DNA from: an uncultured Sulfurovum sp.
Lineage (GTDB): Bacteria; Campylobacterota; Campylobacteria; Campylobacterales; Sulfurovaceae
Assembly (NCBI GenBank): GCA_947313765.1
Contig: CAMZNQ010000239.1
Location: forward strand, 1-6,905
Direction: 5' to 3'
DNA: 6,905 nucleotides
Both the position numbers and the translations under genes were made by a program. Positions 6,663 to 6,905 of this stretch are shown piece after piece. The notes below the pieces were generated by a model. That model saw nothing but the letters and a program-made list of their open reading frames with translations. It was not told the origin of the DNA and ran no database searches. Within the stretch, counting starts at the first letter, position 1; each line of letters opens with the position of its first letter.

Positions 6663-6693
6663 AAATCCCTATTTTATGGGATTTCATTTTTTT
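6663..6693 (+). terminator. Rho-independent terminator of the mgtE operon
   Basis: AAATCCC (6663-6669) and GGGATTT (6678-6684) form a 7-bp stem with an eight-base loop, followed by CA and seven T (6687-6693). It lies about 80 bp after the stop codon of the CNNM-type gene and just before the CRISPR leader. An overlapping alternative stem, ATAAAAT/ATTTTAT (6660-6677), is possible. The 6583-6662 stretch ahead of it shows no supported gene. Confidence 0.7.
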
Positions 6694-6720
6694 CTCATTA
6701 GAATTTAATCTTATTTTTAA

Positions 6721-6726
6721 TATAAT
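6721..6726 (+). promoter_or_regulatory. Probable CRISPR leader promoter (-10 box)
   Basis: A perfect TATAAT preceded by T-rich sequence (CTTATTTTTAA) lies 50 bp before the first repeat and after the upstream terminator. Transcription would start near 6733 and run into the array, in the direction predicted from the repeat's 3' end. There is no clear -35 box. Confidence 0.5.
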
Positions 6727-6757
6727 TGTTTTGTTCAAATATAAAGAGAATTCCTAA

Positions 6758-6780
6758 AAATAGCAATTTGGTTGCTATTT
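6758..6780 (+). other. Hairpin at the leader-repeat junction
   Basis: AAATAGCAA (6758-6766) and TTGCTATTT (6772-6780) are perfect reverse complements with a five-base loop (TTTGG). The right arm ends inside the first four bases of CRISPR repeat 1. A second inverted match, GTTCAAAT (6733-6740) against ATTTGAAC (6777-6784), overlaps it. It could act as a leader-anchoring site for spacer integration or as RNA structure in the pre-crRNA leader; both are inference. Confidence 0.55.
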
Positions 6781-6905
6781 GAACATAGTCCCTATGGGAT
6801 TTGAAACTGAATTTTAGCGGGATTTGTAATCACGGTGGCGATTTGAACATAGTCCCTATGGGATTTGAAACGTTTTTGGGTAGCCTTGTACATTAGTCCA
6901 CTACC
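6777..6905 (+). CRISPR. Leader end of a CRISPR array, two repeats visible, continues off the right edge
   Basis: Two identical 31-bp repeats lie at 6777-6807 and 6841-6871, 64 bp apart. Each starts ATTTGAACATAG and ends GGGATTTGAAAC. Spacer 1 is 33 bp (6808-6840); 34 bp of spacer 2 are visible (6872-6905), so the next repeat should begin at or just beyond the window edge. Each repeat has a TCCC-TAT-GGGA stem whose 3' base lies exactly eight bases before the repeat end, leaving TTTGAAAC as a likely 5' crRNA tag. That pattern fits Cas6-processed class 1 systems (type I-B or III), and sets the array reading left to right with the AT-rich leader on the left. With only two repeats the call rests on identity, spacing, the hairpin and the tag. 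The cas type cannot be settled because no cas gene is present here. Confidence 0.85.

Noticed and set aside
6605..6757. A 50-codon plus-strand ORF after the CNNM-type gene, starting MKKMDSKSNY
   Set aside because: It has no Shine-Dalgarno motif, runs through the terminator hairpin, the leader promoter and into the CRISPR leader, and its hydrophobic residues come from T-rich DNA.
6892..6905. A partial third CRISPR repeat at the window edge
   Set aside because: The last bases do not match the repeat start; the expected position of the third copy is just outside the window.

Overview
The window looks like chromosomal DNA from a Campylobacterota (epsilonproteobacterial) organism, probably of the Sulfurovum/Sulfurimonas type. 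The reasons are the AT-rich composition, the gene order tatB-tatC-queA (also known in Campylobacter), promoters with a good -10 box but no clear -35, and the character of the proteins. The genus is inferred; no marker gene is present.

Layout. Positions 1-314 (minus strand) hold the start of an unrecognised ORF that runs off the left edge, and a 66-codon ORF whose N-terminus resembles DUF4395 membrane proteins but which stops early, so it is probably a remnant. The 177-bp gap at 315-491 contains a 12-bp perfect inverted repeat framing 80 bp, and a probable promoter for the genes to the right. All the intact genes that follow are on the plus strand: a YheT-family alpha/beta hydrolase with a TTG start (492-1457); a tight tatB-tatC-queA cluster with its own promoter (1507-4046), closed by a hairpin terminator; and an mgtE plus CNNM/CorC-type pair with its own promoter (4140-6582), closed by a second terminator. 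The right end (about 6690-6905) is the leader and first two repeats of a CRISPR array that continues outside the window. No cas gene is in the window.

How the genes work together. TatB and TatC form the twin-arginine substrate receptor for exporting folded proteins; tatA is not here. QueA is a queuosine tRNA-modification enzyme that appears to share their transcript. MgtE (Mg2+ channel) and the CNNM-type protein are both magnesium-linked membrane proteins and probably form a divalent-cation operon.

Most interesting points. TatC is about 100 residues too long because of a large insertion in its first periplasmic loop, with a regular heptad pattern, and it also lacks the usual N-terminal E-L-R motif. 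The leader end of the CRISPR array has layered hairpins at the leader-repeat junction and a repeat with two competing folds. The 341-420 inverted repeat may be a small mobile element or a paired operator. The other genes are ordinary housekeeping genes, and I see no convincing new multi-gene system.
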